Below, piece by piece: positions 11,666 through 22,980 of a DNA stretch of 64,000 bases. The stretch comes from Porites lutea (Eukaryota > Cnidaria > Anthozoa > Scleractinia > Poritidae): the NCBI RefSeq assembly GCF_958299795.1, contig NC_133207.1, positions 34,048,140 to 34,112,139 of the forward strand. The letters are read 5' to 3'. Below the pieces are notes generated by a model. The model made no database searches. It was given only the letters and a program-made list of their open reading frames with translations, and was not told the DNA's origin. The position numbers and the translations under genes are program-made. Positions within the stretch are counted from its first letter, which is position 1, and every line of letters begins with the position of its first letter.

Positions 11666-12039
11666 CAAGTGACAAATATTCTGCGCACTAGAGTGGGCCG
11701 TGAATGAAGCCTGCGTGCACGCAGGCTCAAGGGAATGTCATAGATCGCATATTCCCCAGTGTCCCAGTTGTTTGAAGGCCAATTAGCGGGTTCAATTTTA
11801 ATCCGGGTTTCTTTTGCTTTCCGTCCAAACATTCCAGTCCTAGTAGGACTATTATAGGGAAAAGACGCCTGATCGCAGATTAGGAGCACTGTCTTTGCCC
11901 CATATTTACCGTCCTTGCCCCATATTTACTCCTCCGTTTTTACATTTTTGCGACATATTTGCAAGGAGCAAATTTGTGCAAATCCTTTTTTTGTCCAGTG
12001 CAGGATGTTTGTTACAGCTGAATGGCGTTAGCTGCCCGA

Positions 12040-12118
12040 GTTTCCTCTTGGCTCAGTGGTATAGCACCTGGACGAGTAACCACAAGGTCATATCGAGGTT
12101 CGATTCCTGTTGGGAGAT
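12040..12118 (+). repeat. tRNA-like sequence, probably a SINE head or tRNA pseudogene
   Basis: Contains an A-box-like TGGCTCAGTGGTATAG and a B-box GGTTCGATTCC at tRNA-like spacing. The acceptor stem does not pair properly, so I do not call a functional tRNA. Confidence 0.5.
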
Positions 12119-12514
12119 CTCGCATTTTCTTTCCTAGTTGCTTGTATCACGGACGCAACACAGTTAAATTTTCATGTAGACTGACGCCATACTCCATTTT
12201 CTAAGTACTTAGAGACAGGTGACGCGCGTCATACTTGCTTCATAGGCAACTTTTTTCAAGTACGTTTAACATAAGATAGACTTAGTATCATTATTTGGCC
12301 TTATCATTCATTATATCAGCTTTGTCCTGTTTGTCTATGCGTCTTATTTCTTGTTAAGGTAATGTTGTCATTTTTCGTTCGTTCCCGCTCAGTCAGTCTG
12401 TCTCTTTTTTTCAAAGTCTTCCTTCAATGATCACCTAACAAACTCTTTCCAAATTCCAGTTCGATCAGGAATCGGGTAGACGAAGAAGCACTTTGTGGAT
12501 GTGCTACCTCCAAA

Positions 12515-12518
<4 letters not shown>

Positions 12519-12611
<93 letters not shown>
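12519..12611. repeat. (ATT)n microsatellite
   Basis: About 93 bp of nearly perfect ATT repeats with one early interruption. Poly-asparagine and poly-isoleucine frames across it are artefacts. Confidence 0.95.
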
Positions 12612-12889
12612 AAACATTGTATGGTAAAAATACTTTAAATGAACAATGAAACAATTGATTGAACTCGGTTTCCATATGATATAAAAAATCATGCAGGTCT
12701 CATAGGCGGGCTGTCCAGTCCTCACTCTTCATATCATACTCAGCCTCATTCAATAGTTATTTTCAGAAAATTAAAGCAGAGGAAAAGTGCAATCAATAGT
12801 TTGATTAATATATTTCCCTTAACTTGAAATAATGAATATGTGAGCCTGCGGATAAGGAAATAACTGCAAAGAAGATCAGTCCTCAGAGT

Positions 12890-12980
12890 TAAAGACGCAA
12901 CTTATGCAGTTACAGGGTTTGAATCCCTGAATTTTTTCAGGCTTTCTTTTCGCAAGTGCATAAGTTGATTATATTCCTTA
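12890..12980 (+). mobile_element. SINE fragment (B box plus shared tail)
   Basis: Carries gggtttgaatccctg (B-box-like) and the tail motifs ctgaattttttcaggctttc and cgcaagtgcataagttg. The same tail follows a B box at 22980-22863 (minus) and at 62646-62750 (plus). Confidence 0.65.
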
Positions 12981-13506
12981 CATTTATCTTTATGTTCTTT
13001 CTTTTAAAAGATTTGCCTGTTTCTCGGTGTTTCTGAGTATGAACGGATGTTTTTCCTTGGATGTTATCCAGGAAGCAATATCTTTTTGCGTATTCCTCTA
13101 TTTCAATGTTCCGTTCGTTTTTGTTATTTCATGCAGGGAGTCCCTTTTGATGTAGATTTGAATCCAGCCTTGAATGATAATGTAAACAGTGAAAAGCTTC
13201 ACCTTCAGCATGTTCTTACGCAAATTTTTCATTGTTAGTCTTTACAGAGTGTTTCACTTAACGTCACCTTCGCCATATTGGTGTTTCAAAACAATAAAAC
13301 GGCGGCCATGTTGGTGTTCCATACCAATCCTGTGGCAGTGTTTCAATTAAATTGCATAGCTGCTGACCACATGGTTGAAAACACGTGGATAGGACGACCC
13401 ACTTTCTATGAATTATTAAACATCGTATGGTCTGAAATGAGAAACCAAAAAAGTTCAAGGTAACAAGCCCATTGTTTTTTTTCTCAGTGATTCACTTTAC
13501 TTTGCA

Positions 13507-13978
13507 CAGGGGCACCCAACGACGGTTTCTTCCTAAATGCATTGCTTTCCAGAGCACTCTTAGATCTCTAGAAATGCATTCTAAGCGGCGCTATAAAATT
13601 TGTATCTGTTCGGTCATCCTAGGAAAGCTTGAGGCTTTTCGAAACTACAAAAGCTTCAGTGTTATTTTTCCGAAAAGTTAAGATGCAATTGAACGTTTTA
13701 CGAAAATGAGAATTTTTCTTATTCCTCACTCCATCATATTTTTGAATCCGAAAATTTTGGTTTCTTTTTTCCACGAAAATCAGCCTAACGTGGGGAGTAA
13801 AATGTGAAAAATTAAACTTCAGAAAATCGTAGGGAGTTCTTAGATAAGCTTCGAAAATTGTACCAGAATGGAACGCTCATCCAGAAATTTTTAGCCATGT
13901 TTGAGCAATAGAAAATTCTAGGCAATATTTGCTTGTCCGAACAGATATTTTACTGAAAACAGTCGTTGGGTGCCCCTG
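13507..13978. mobile_element. Non-autonomous transposon with CAGGGGCACCCAACGAC ends
   Basis: 472 bp bounded by inverted CAGGGGCACCCAACGAC. The direct repeat TTTGCA is present at 13501-13506 and 13979-13984. The CAGGGG start resembles hAT ends, but the visible duplication is 6 bp where hAT gives 8. No coding content. Confidence 0.75.
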
Positions 13979-14644
13979 TTTGCAATCAAGAAGCTTAAAT
14001 TTTAAACAAAACCATTTCAAAAACAGTGAAGGGTTTTTCAAAAACGATGGTTACTTTCACCTTAACAATTCATTTATCCACAATCGTAAGAAATATTTGC
14101 ACTTGATCGTCACACTTCTGGTGCCATTACGTCTTTTGTTTGACGGCCGGGCTTCACTCGCCGAACCTAATGATGATGATGGACAACTGAATCTGTTGTT
14201 CTTGCTCATTAGCATTAAGTTTAGCTCATGCTTGTGAAGTAGGGTGTTTGACCCGAGCGTTTGTTGTATACTATTAACATCTAAGAGAGCTTAAGAGGGG
14301 AAAATACATGTTTTAATCCATCATTCGATTGGAACACGACTCGCCATTAACTTTCAAGTATCATTATCGGTGATATCAGCCAAAACACTTGACGGTTACA
14401 AATCATCGCTCAAAGAGTTATATCGGAGCATCGTTACGCCTCATCACCTGGTCTTCAATGTACGTTTTGAATACATGCATATTTTACTTGACTCATGAAA
14501 CAGATACTAACAACTACTGCAAAATAGCTACAAGTAAACAAAAGAAGACAATAGAATTAGTGCATAATAATGCGTAGTATTCTACTACCTATTTCACGAG
14601 TTAAGTAAAATTTACATTGCTTTTGTCGTTTATGACTTCAAGAA

Positions 14645-17600
14645 ATGAGCGATACAGCTAGATCGTTTAGTCCCATGCCTGAGAAGCTTGAAAAATTTCT
14701 GGATGGCTATCAAGAGTCGAAGGTGTTATTTGCTGCTTGTGATTTTGGGATCTTCGACATACTTCGCAACTCATCCGTACCGCAATCGGCTGCAGACATA
14801 ACCAAGATGCTGTCCTCTAATCTAGATGCCACAACACGACTCTTGGATACCCTTGTTGCTTTGGAGTTGTTAGAAAAAACAAAACAGGAGGACGAGTGGC
14901 TTTACAACAACACTGAAGAGGCCTCCAAGTTTTTGACAACTTCTAGTCCTGATTCTCAATTGGCCATCGTAAGTCTGCACAACAAGGTAGGATACCCTCA
15001 ACAAGGCAACTTGGAAAGTGCAGTCATCGAGGGACGCGTTCAGTGGATGAGGACATTTGGAAAGTCATCAGAAGACGTTTTTCGTGATGCTTTGTACAGC
15101 AATGAAGAGAGCGTCCTGCGGTTCACTCGAACCATGCATAACATGGTCTTCTCTGCAAGCTATGCATTGGCTAAAGTCATTAACTTAACCTCCTTCAGAA
15201 ACTGCTGTGATTTAGGAGGTAAGTTTTGTGCATTTGTCCATTCTAGGCCTTGCATTTTACTGCGACGTTCGGAAGGACTTTTTAGCGAAAAGGTTAGCAT
15301 CAGAAGAATCCTCGAAATGTGCGTTAAACTACTCCTTTGAAGCACAAAGAGAAAGTCAAAAATGTATTCTCCAAGCTGTGGATCCCGGATTCCACGCCAC
15401 GGATTCCGGATTTCAGACACTGGATTCCAGTCTTTGTCAGTGGAACTCCAATCGTTAGTGAAATTCCGGATTCTTTGAGCTGTATTTCGGTTTTCATAGC
15501 CCAGGATTCTGGATTCCGCGAGAAAACTTTTCCCAGATACCGGATTCTAAAAGCAAATTTCCCGGCATCCGGATTCCCTTGCATGAGGCGAACTGTGTCT
15601 CATGTTTGAAATATATCTATAGCGCTGAAATACAGCTTGAGCTGGGTCCTATTCAGACTGGCCTCCATTCAAATTTTTGACGAGTAACCCCACCTTTTCA
15701 CATGGCAGTCACCCCATGTCTGTTAAACTTCAAAGTTTCGACATCGCCTGCGATCAGGGTCTCCGTGTATCTCTATTATGTCTTAAAAAATGTCTTATCG
15801 CAGTTCACTTCCTTCTGTCAGTCCCCGGCCGTTCTTAGCTAAACCATTTTCTCGTGCTAGTCAGCAGCCCATAACACGGAGCGAGCAACTCCCTTGTGCC
15901 TATACAACGGCGTTTTCACGGACCAGTTTATTTTTAGAACGATTTTCCAGCAAATTTTAAATATCCTGTGCTAGGATTGTGACGAAAAGGAAGACCAAGC
16001 CACTCCGGGATTTTCATCAATACAAGCTCTTCCCAGGTCTTCCGCTATGAATCTGAGGTCAATTTAATAAAACTTTTACCAGTGTAATTTTCAAGTGTAG
16101 CTATTGTTTTCAGACTCCAAAACAATAGCTACACTTGTAAATTACACTTGTAAATTACACTTGTAAAAGTTTTATTAAACTGACCCCGGATTTTCAACAA
16201 GAACACACCAAGCCTCTCTCGCACAACACAAATTTAATTATAATTTCGGTCTGTACGATGAACGTAATAGCTATCGTCTAGCGCTCCATCAACTGTGCCT
16301 CGCTAATATCACCCACAATTAGCCCAGAGGCAGATGACATGTGGTTTAACTGATATCTGAATCTTTTGGTCAAAATTACGAGACGTGACACGGCTTTAAA
16401 ATGGAGATGAATAATGGATGGTTGACAAATGCCCAAATATTTGCCCACTAACTGCGTGTCGGTCCAACATCCCATTAAGATCCATTCATCTGCTTCCAAA
16501 TTTTTTACTGGTAAAAAAACAATGGTTTTGGTTTAAGATTTATAACATAAATAATGTAGGTAATACGATGTACTCACGTGGGAATACTGAAATAATGTTG
16601 TTGTTGTTGTTTATTTCATTTTTTTTTTGGACACATCCAGGAGGAGTAGGAACTCTTGCTTATGCTTTGTGTCAGTACAATCCTCAGATGAAGATCACAG
16701 TGGGTGACCTGCAGCCTGTTGTCAGCTTAGCTCATCACTTCCGACCATCAGTAGAAGATTGTCCCAATCAAGTTAACGTCTCTTTCACTATAGCTGATTT
16801 CTTTAAGCCCGAAACGCTACCCAAGGCTGATTTGTATGTGTTATCTCGGATCCTCCATGATTGGTCAGAGGAAAAAATTGATTTGATTCTTTCAAATGTG
16901 TTCCATTGTTTACCATCAGGTAAGAAAAAAAAAATAACCACCCAATGTACCCAGGCCATGATTATTCTTGGTACTGAGTTGCAGTCCATATAATTAATTA
17001 ATTATTAGTGAAAGTTATGACCAATAGGGCGATACTCACGCTGACGTCACCTATTGACGAGTGTGCCTATCAGAAGCGCATTGGTTCTTGTAAGAAAAAA
17101 TTCTTTTGTTTCACTCGTTACTCGTATGCATGCTTACCGCCGCAACTCCCAATATAAATCAATTTGATGCAAACTTCACTAAGCTTATTAGCATTCATAA
17201 CTTCGCAACAGATGCGTCTCTAACGCTTAATTCACTTGCCTGAGAAAACAGGCGACATTTGGCGACACTACCGACCACTGGTTTCAGAAATTCCATACTG
17301 ATGACGCGTCAGTAGCCAGATCAGGGCAGTGCTTCTGTTTGATCATGCCGCGTGGGGAATTTGACTCAACCAATCAGAAGCACTGCGCAGATCTGGCTAG
17401 TGACGCGTCATCAGTATGGAATTTCTGCGCTCGTTTCTCAGACGTCATTTGGTGGGGAAACCAGTGGTAGCGTCGCCAAATGTCGGCTGTTTTCTCAGGC
17501 TATTAATTCACAAGTACGATGAAATGTTTGTGCCATTGTAAATGCCCATACATACAGATCTCGTACCTGACTTTGAAAACGGATTATCCGTCTCTAGTGT

Positions 17601-18266
17601 GAAAACAACCATTTTATCCAAAATAAATTACTATAGTCACATGTATTTTGCGGACTGCAATTACTTTGTTCGTTCGACAGTTGTTTGGATAAATTATCTC
17701 CACTAAATATAATTACAGTACAATTGTGCACTTAGCTATATGGATTAGTTAAAAAACTTCACTAGCTACTTTATGGGTATGCCACTACGAGTAAAGTAAA
17801 ATAATAGTCGTAAGAGATAAAATATAAAATAACACATTATAAAAATTAATCATCTCATTGTGTTTGAAATTAGTTTTGTTCAGTTTTATGTATCAGAAAG
17901 CTATCGAGACCAAAGTTTAACTTTTAGTTTCACGTGTGTGTGGCAGCTTCATCAGTTGAAAACTTCCGTTTGGCCGCGGGCTAGAACTGATTCGTTGTCG
18001 TAAAGCTTCTCAAATTATACGTTATATACTTTTTTGTCTTTAAAGGCGGTGGACTTCTCATTTGCGAAAAGTTTTTGGATGAAGATAAAAAAGGCCCCAA
18101 GCGTATTCTTTTGCAGTCGCTAATTATGCTACTTTCCACAGGAGGAAAGGAAAGAACTGCATCTGAATACAAACAAATCCTTTACAAGCATGGATTTATC
18201 GATATTCAAGTGACTCTAGTCGAGGACTCTCCTTTGATCGATGCTATTCTGTGTAGAAAGAAGTAG
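14645..18266 (+). CDS. Acetylserotonin O-methyltransferase-like protein, tandem copy (complete, 3 exons)
   Basis: Second complete gene of the array, 357 residues. Exons: 14645-15218, 16641-16919, 18046-18266. Exons 2 and 3 have the same lengths (279 and 221 nt) and all introns the same phase as in the upstream gene, so the copies arose by tandem duplication. Exon 1 has SKVLFAACDFGIFDIL and DATTRLLDTLVALELLEK. Motif I DLGGGVGTL crosses the first junction, VGDLQP supplies the ribose-binding Asp, and the catalytic HD is in LHDW (about 263-266). The C-terminus has LLICEKFLDEDKKGPK and GGKERTASEYK. It differs from its neighbour mainly in the N-terminal substrate-facing half and in the last 25 residues, which suggests different substrates. 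Intron 1 contains a GGAATCC repeat and a hairpin; intron 2 contains a MITE. Confidence 0.9.
15367..15600. repeat. GGAATCC dispersed repeat, copy 2 (opposite orientation)
   Basis: Same sub-motif order as the copy at 1924-2185 but on the other strand at its start (ggatcccggattccacgcc), ending cttgcatgaggcgaactgtg. It lies in intron 1 of the second complete O-methyltransferase gene. Confidence 0.75.
16056..16186. repeat. Long hairpin repeat in intron
   Basis: ggtcaatttaataaaactt is mirrored by aagttttattaaactgacc, and caatagctacacttgtaa occurs in both arms. The right arm has extra tandem copies of attacacttgtaa. A foldback MITE lying in an intron of the O-methyltransferase gene. Confidence 0.75.
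17236..17502. mobile_element. MULE-like MITE, TxGCCTGAGAAAAC ends, copy 1
   Basis: 267 bp with inverted ends (TTGCCTGAGAAAACAGGCGAC left; TAGCCTGAGAAAACAGCCGAC right). The 9-bp direct repeat TTAATTCAC lies at 17227-17235 and 17503-17511. Inner palindromes include actgatgacgcgtca and caatcagaagcactg. It sits in intron 2 of the second complete O-methyltransferase gene. Confidence 0.85.
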
Positions 18267-18514
18267 AGTTAAGAGGCACCTTTCAGGGAATGAAGAGGAA
18301 TGATCATCATTATAGGAATAACGGAAAATTTCGGGCTGGAATGATGGAATAACAACAAGAATTTTCGAATGAATAATGAACACTCCATTATTCCTCTTCA
18401 CCCCCTGAAACTTTCTTCATTCAGTCTCGTAGTTTTGAATTAAAATCACCGTTAATACTTTTAACGGTTGATTCTAAATCGGTTAAATCCTCGCTTGAAT
18501 ACATTAAATTATCT

Positions 18515-18732
18515 TAAGCCATGTCCACACGAATCCGGACATGTCTGCAACCGCATAATTTTTATCCCGATTGTGTGGACGGAGCCTTCAACTGCTCTGG
18601 AGATTGGGGCGGTTTCAAAACAATGCGGTATCGGTCAGCGGATTCACTGGCAAGTTCGTTTGGACGGACTGGGCTGATTCGTGTCAAAAGAGTGCGGTTA
18701 CAAAAATTTCCGAATTCGGTGGACGTAGCTTT
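18515..18732. repeat. MITE with AGCCATGTCCACACGAAT-type ends
   Basis: The left end aagccatgtccacacgaa is matched imperfectly by the complement of the right end (ttcggtggacgtagctt). The interior is enriched in CGGA/CCGA. No clear duplication of target sequence. Confidence 0.55.
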
Positions 18733-18904
18733 AGATAAGCGATGCAGCTGGAATTCAATAGTATATTTAGTGTATGTTGCTTGTTGCAGTCAATATAATC
18801 TGACATGCATTGCCGTTGTTCTGTTAGTAGTAATAAGCGATGCAATGAATAAAAGACATGCTGCCAATTGCTATAAATGTTCATTCTCTCTGTGTTATTT
18901 ATAG

Positions 18905-19030
18905 TAATGTGCCTGTAAATTTTGAGCAAAAACCATTTCATAAAAGTTGAAGGGGTTTCTTAAAAACGATATTCTATACAGGTAAACTTTCACCTTATGT
19001 ACTCATTCATCCACAAACGACAGAAATACA
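18905..19030. repeat. Partial duplicate of sequence upstream of the preceding O-methyltransferase gene
   Basis: The stretch from aaccatttcataaaagttg to cagaaatacaaata resembles 14003-14100 (aaccatttcaaaaacagtg, then aacgatggttactttcacc, then atttatccacaatcg). The two lie before and after the gene at 14645-18266, in the same orientation. This may be an echo of the tandem duplication unit. Confidence 0.5.
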
Positions 19031-19410
19031 AATAATACATCCACAACTGAGGCTTGACGCTGGATTTAAAATCATGATGACTTCAACATTCCTATCTACT
19101 ATAAATTTGAGGCCGTAATACGCAATAATTTGTAAAGAGGACAAAGGTAGCCCCGATCCGTCTTTACCTTTAATTTGCTTAATACTTAAATCTGAGTACG
19201 AATGGGCAACTTCGCAGCCTAGATGAAAAGAGTTACAACTACCAATTCGAAAGAGACGCTCATTGGACGTTATTAGTCCCCGGGGTATCTGGTCGGTTCG
19301 CCGGATAGCAGTTCGCCTTGACTAAGTCGATTCGCCCGAAGCGTATTTGTAAAAGGGAATAAGCAAGGAAAGACAGTGACTGCACATGTGGAAACCAAGG
19401 GTCACTAAAA

Positions 19411-19762
19411 TAGAGCGATTTTCGTATGGCCTTGAAAAATGGTCTCGGTAAGTGTTATTTGTTTTATCAGCCAATGGATAAAAAGAACCAAACATGGACT
19501 CTTCGTTTTCGCGCCAAAGAAAACCCTAATATGGAGAGGGTACTGCTCGATTGGCCAACCCCGTTGCAGTATGGCGTCAAAGCGATTTCTAGAAAGTTCT
19601 TCGGGAATGAAGGTTTTTCAGCCGAGCCTTCGCTTAACCAACCAAAAGCCAGGTGCATTTGTATCCGTTCGATAAACCAATCAAATCGCTCTATTTCCCT
19701 TCGTTTGTTGTTTCTGTTTTGTTCGCGCGTTTTCGTTTCAAGGTCATACGAAAATCGCTCTA
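19411..19762. mobile_element. MITE with TAGAGCGATTTTCGTATG ends
   Basis: 352 bp bounded by inverted TAGAGCGATTTTCGTATGRC followed by CTTGAAA. It is embedded in a larger repeat (about 19275-19885) rich in cgaatcgac and ttcgcc motifs. The open frames here derive from the repeat. Confidence 0.75.
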
Positions 19763-20112
19763 ACATCTCGAAAGGTATTTTCACCATGTTGTAGGGTGTT
19801 GTATGTCATTGGTCGAATCGACTGACGTCCTGGCGAATGCCATTGGGCGAATCGACTTTCGGGCAAACCGACGGCAATTCGTCCCCGGCGTATTGGTCTC
19901 TCTCTCATGAATGGAGTTACTGTTACAGGCCACAGTAATTGGCACCACGCGCGCTTTTGCTGTGAGCCTGCAAAGAATTAGCGAACCTATTAAGTAAAAA
20001 AATAAATATTAAGTAAATAAAGGTCAACAGGCTGCCAATGGATACATGTATTACATGAATTCCTGAGACAATGAAACTACACATTAACCAAGTTTATTCC
20101 TGTCTGTAGATT

Positions 20113-21067
20113 TCACTCCGGCATCTCTTTTTTAACGTGAGTCATGAGTTCAGAAAGACTATACAAATCATTTTGCCTATCATGTTGCTTTTTTGAGCAA
20201 AATGTACTCTTATGTCTCTGAAGATATGCTGCTTGACTAAATGTCTTGTGACAGACATCACAGACAGTTGGCTTTTTATCTTCATCGTAACATTTCTTGC
20301 ACGTGAAACGTTTGTCTACCAGCCGCTTCCTTTCTTGTCTGTTAAGTTCTTTGTAACTGAAGCTTCTGCCACACTCATCGCATGTTACAATCGTCATCTC
20401 CTTTGCATGCGCATTCTGATGAGTCCGTAAAGTCGAAGCCTGACGAAAATTCTTACCGCACTGATCACATGTAAACGGTCTCTCTCCAGTATGCCTTCTT
20501 ACATGAATCTGGAGAACCTCTAATCGACCAAAATTCCTTCCACAGTAGCTGCATTCAAACGGTCTGTCCCCAGCATGCGCTCTCTTATGTCTGTACAGAG
20601 CTGACGCTTGACTAAAACACTTCCCACACTCGTCACATTCAATACGTGCTTCTTCACCTGAATGAACTTTTAAATGTCTCTTAAGATTCGCCGGGTGAAT
20701 GTAACTCTTCCCACATTGATCGCAAATGTTCTTCTCCTTTTTCTCAGTTGTATGTGCCCTAATCTTGTGCCTTTTAAGACTCCATGACTGACCAAACTTC
20801 TGACCACACTGATCGCATGTATAAGGCTTCTCACCTGTATGAGCTCTGATGTGCTTCTGTAAAATTTCTGCTCGATTAAATCTTCTGCCACACTGATTAC
20901 AAACATAGGGTTTTTCTCCTGTGTGAATTTTCTCATGTCTGCTGAGCAGCCCAGATTTGTTAAAACACTTATCACACTGTTTACATTTGTAGATCTTTAG
21001 TTTATGCTGGAAGGAGTTCTCACTGCTCTCATTCATTCTGTCTGTAAGCCTCAAATCTTTGTTGATC
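20113..21067 (-). CDS. C2H2 zinc-finger protein (last exon)
   Basis: One exon encodes most of a Kruppel-type protein. Counting from Met at 21036 it has 307 residues. Seven regular C2H2 fingers run in tandem with TGEKPY/TGERPF-type linkers (YKCKQCDKCF through FTCDQCGKNF). They are followed by a degenerate finger (VTCDECGRSF, lacking the second His pair), an extra CxxC pair (CKKCYDEDKK) and a terminal C2HC-like finger (VCDVCHKTFSQAAYL, ending RHKSTFC). A plausible acceptor (cttatattaag) starts the exon at 21067 and the frame stays open to it, so the true start may lie in an upstream exon I could not identify. Probable nuclear DNA-binding regulator; target unknown. Confidence 0.85.
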
Positions 21068-21796
21068 CTTAATATAAGAAGAAAAAAAATGTAATACTAT
21101 ATAAACTAAGCGATGATAACTGCTTGAATGATAAAATACAATTTCCATAATGATGCCCAAATCAGTCTTTTTCAAAACATTGTATCAGTGCTTATCTGAC
21201 AGGATGGTATTTTAGAAACAAAACAAAAAAAAGGAACCATATTTTCTAAAAGTTTCCACAATGTATACAACAGCAAAATCTGCTCAGAAGGTATGAACTC
21301 TAGATCTATGATCTGTTAAACAAGGTTTAAGAAACTAGAATTTTAACCACACTTCAGACATCACATAGCCAAGGAAACCTGGGATATTTTAGTGGTCTAC
21401 AATTGTTACAAACTTGCCTACAGAAAATGAACCAGTTTAAAAGAGTTTTCTAAAAACTTTGTGATTTGAAGCTTCTAATTCAGTTCATGTCTGCTACGCA
21501 TATTATGCTGCATATTTTTCCACTTCAGTTTTATAGATTTTAGTAGGTGAACTATCCCAGTGAGTCAAAAACTGCTACCATAAACAATGGCAGGAGCTTA
21601 GCCCCTTGCCAGTCCAGTCCGAGTATCACACTTAATCCTTCTGTATTTGGATTGGTTATATGTTTGATCAGCATTTCAGGGGCAGTAGAACATTTTTCAA
21701 GTGGGGAGGTTGAGACAACTTGTCTCTTAGTAAGTCATTGTTTGGAAAAAGTAATCAGAGGAGCATTAAAGCACCACCCCCCCCCCCTCCCATAAT

Positions 21797-22309
21797 AGGA
21801 TTTGTATGGGAAATTGTCGTAAGATTGATAAAAAGGTTAAAATGTACACAAACAGCTATTAAAGTATACATACCTCATAAAGAGTTGTGTCTGAGTTGTT
21901 TTCTTATTCTTTCCAGCCCTATGAATGCCATTTTAGTAAGTTTTAATGTTTTGGTTTCTCAACTACTAAGAAGAAGGCAAGGAAAAAGGGTTAGGGTTCC
22001 TTTTCAAGAAAGGAAAATCTTTGGTCTATGCTCAAGTGAAGGTTTGGAGCGATTGGAGTGGAAGAAAAGTAATTTTTGTAGCTTTTTCTTCGCGTAGTGT
22101 AGGACAGCCGAGTTTTCCCTTGTCTTCTTCTTAGTAGTTGAGAAACCAAAACATTAAAACTTGCTATTAAAAAATGGTGTTCATAGGGCTGGAAACAGTA
22201 AGAAAACAACACAGACACAACTCTTGTTGAAGTATGTATGCTTTGATAGCTGTTTATGTACATTTTAACTGTTTTATCGATCTTACGATAAATTCCCACA
22301 CAAATCCTT
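21797..22309. repeat. Large inverted duplication, about 190-bp arms
   Basis: The left arm (21797-21987) runs from ggatttgtatggg to ctaagaagaaggcaagg; the right arm (22118-22309) is its reverse complement with small changes, from cttgtcttcttcttag to cccacacaaatcc. The spacer is about 130 bp. Arms are clearly alike over their whole length. It lies 5' of the zinc-finger gene. No coding content. Confidence 0.8.
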
Positions 22310-22862
22310 ATAATAATATTTGGCTTCCAGTAGGTTGTTGTGAGTCCGGGTCCCCTGTGGTCCTGTGGTATCACTTGAAGCATATTTTTTTAATAGAGAC
22401 GTCGACTCAGGCTTGAGTTAAACATGTCCTCTTAACCCGATACGTACCAGTCGGTAAGACGGTAAAGTGTCTTAAAATGATATTTAAGGGCTTAATTTTT
22501 TAACGGATCGGAAAGTGCATGCCTTTACAGTCATGTTCACAAGCATAAGTTCAACTGATCTTGAAAAACTGATGAAGAAAAGGAGATTAAACTCGTTCAA
22601 ACGATTATTAATGTGGGCCTAACATTAGCTTACTGTACAAGCTGTCAGTTTCGTTACCTTACGTTACAAGCAGGCCTGAGTTACAAGCGAAGAAACTTCA
22701 AATTATCGTCCAAAGTATTGTGAAACCAAGACGCCAATCTCTGGAATGTATGTTGTATATGGTTAATGAAATGCACCATGAGTTAAACATCTGACCCAGG
22801 GGCGCGCGGCAGAAACGTTCGCCTCGAAAGTTTTTAAGACTTTAAACAAAGTCAGCTGAATT

Positions 22863-22980
22863 ATATGAAAGAAGATCATCGCATTTTGACACAGTCTTTC
22901 GCAGTTGCGAAAGAAAGCCAGAAAAAATTCAGGCTTGTACGGGATTCGAACCCTTGACCTCCTGGGTGCCAGAGACTTTT
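22863..22980 (-). mobile_element. tRNA-derived SINE, partial
   Basis: On the minus strand: ctggcacccaggaggtcaa, the B box gggttcgaatcccgt, then caagcctgaattttttctgg and tttcgcaactgcgaaag, ending tgcgatgatcttc. Same tail order as at 12890 and 62636. Confidence 0.7.

Noticed and set aside
12040-12118. Functional tRNA gene
   Set aside because: A and B boxes are present but the acceptor stem does not pair; more likely a SINE head.
12424-12725. Poly-Asn and poly-Ile proteins
   Set aside because: Pure translation of the (ATT)n microsatellite.
19426-19794. 122-codon frame with basic C-terminus
   Set aside because: Bounded by the inverted ends of a MITE.
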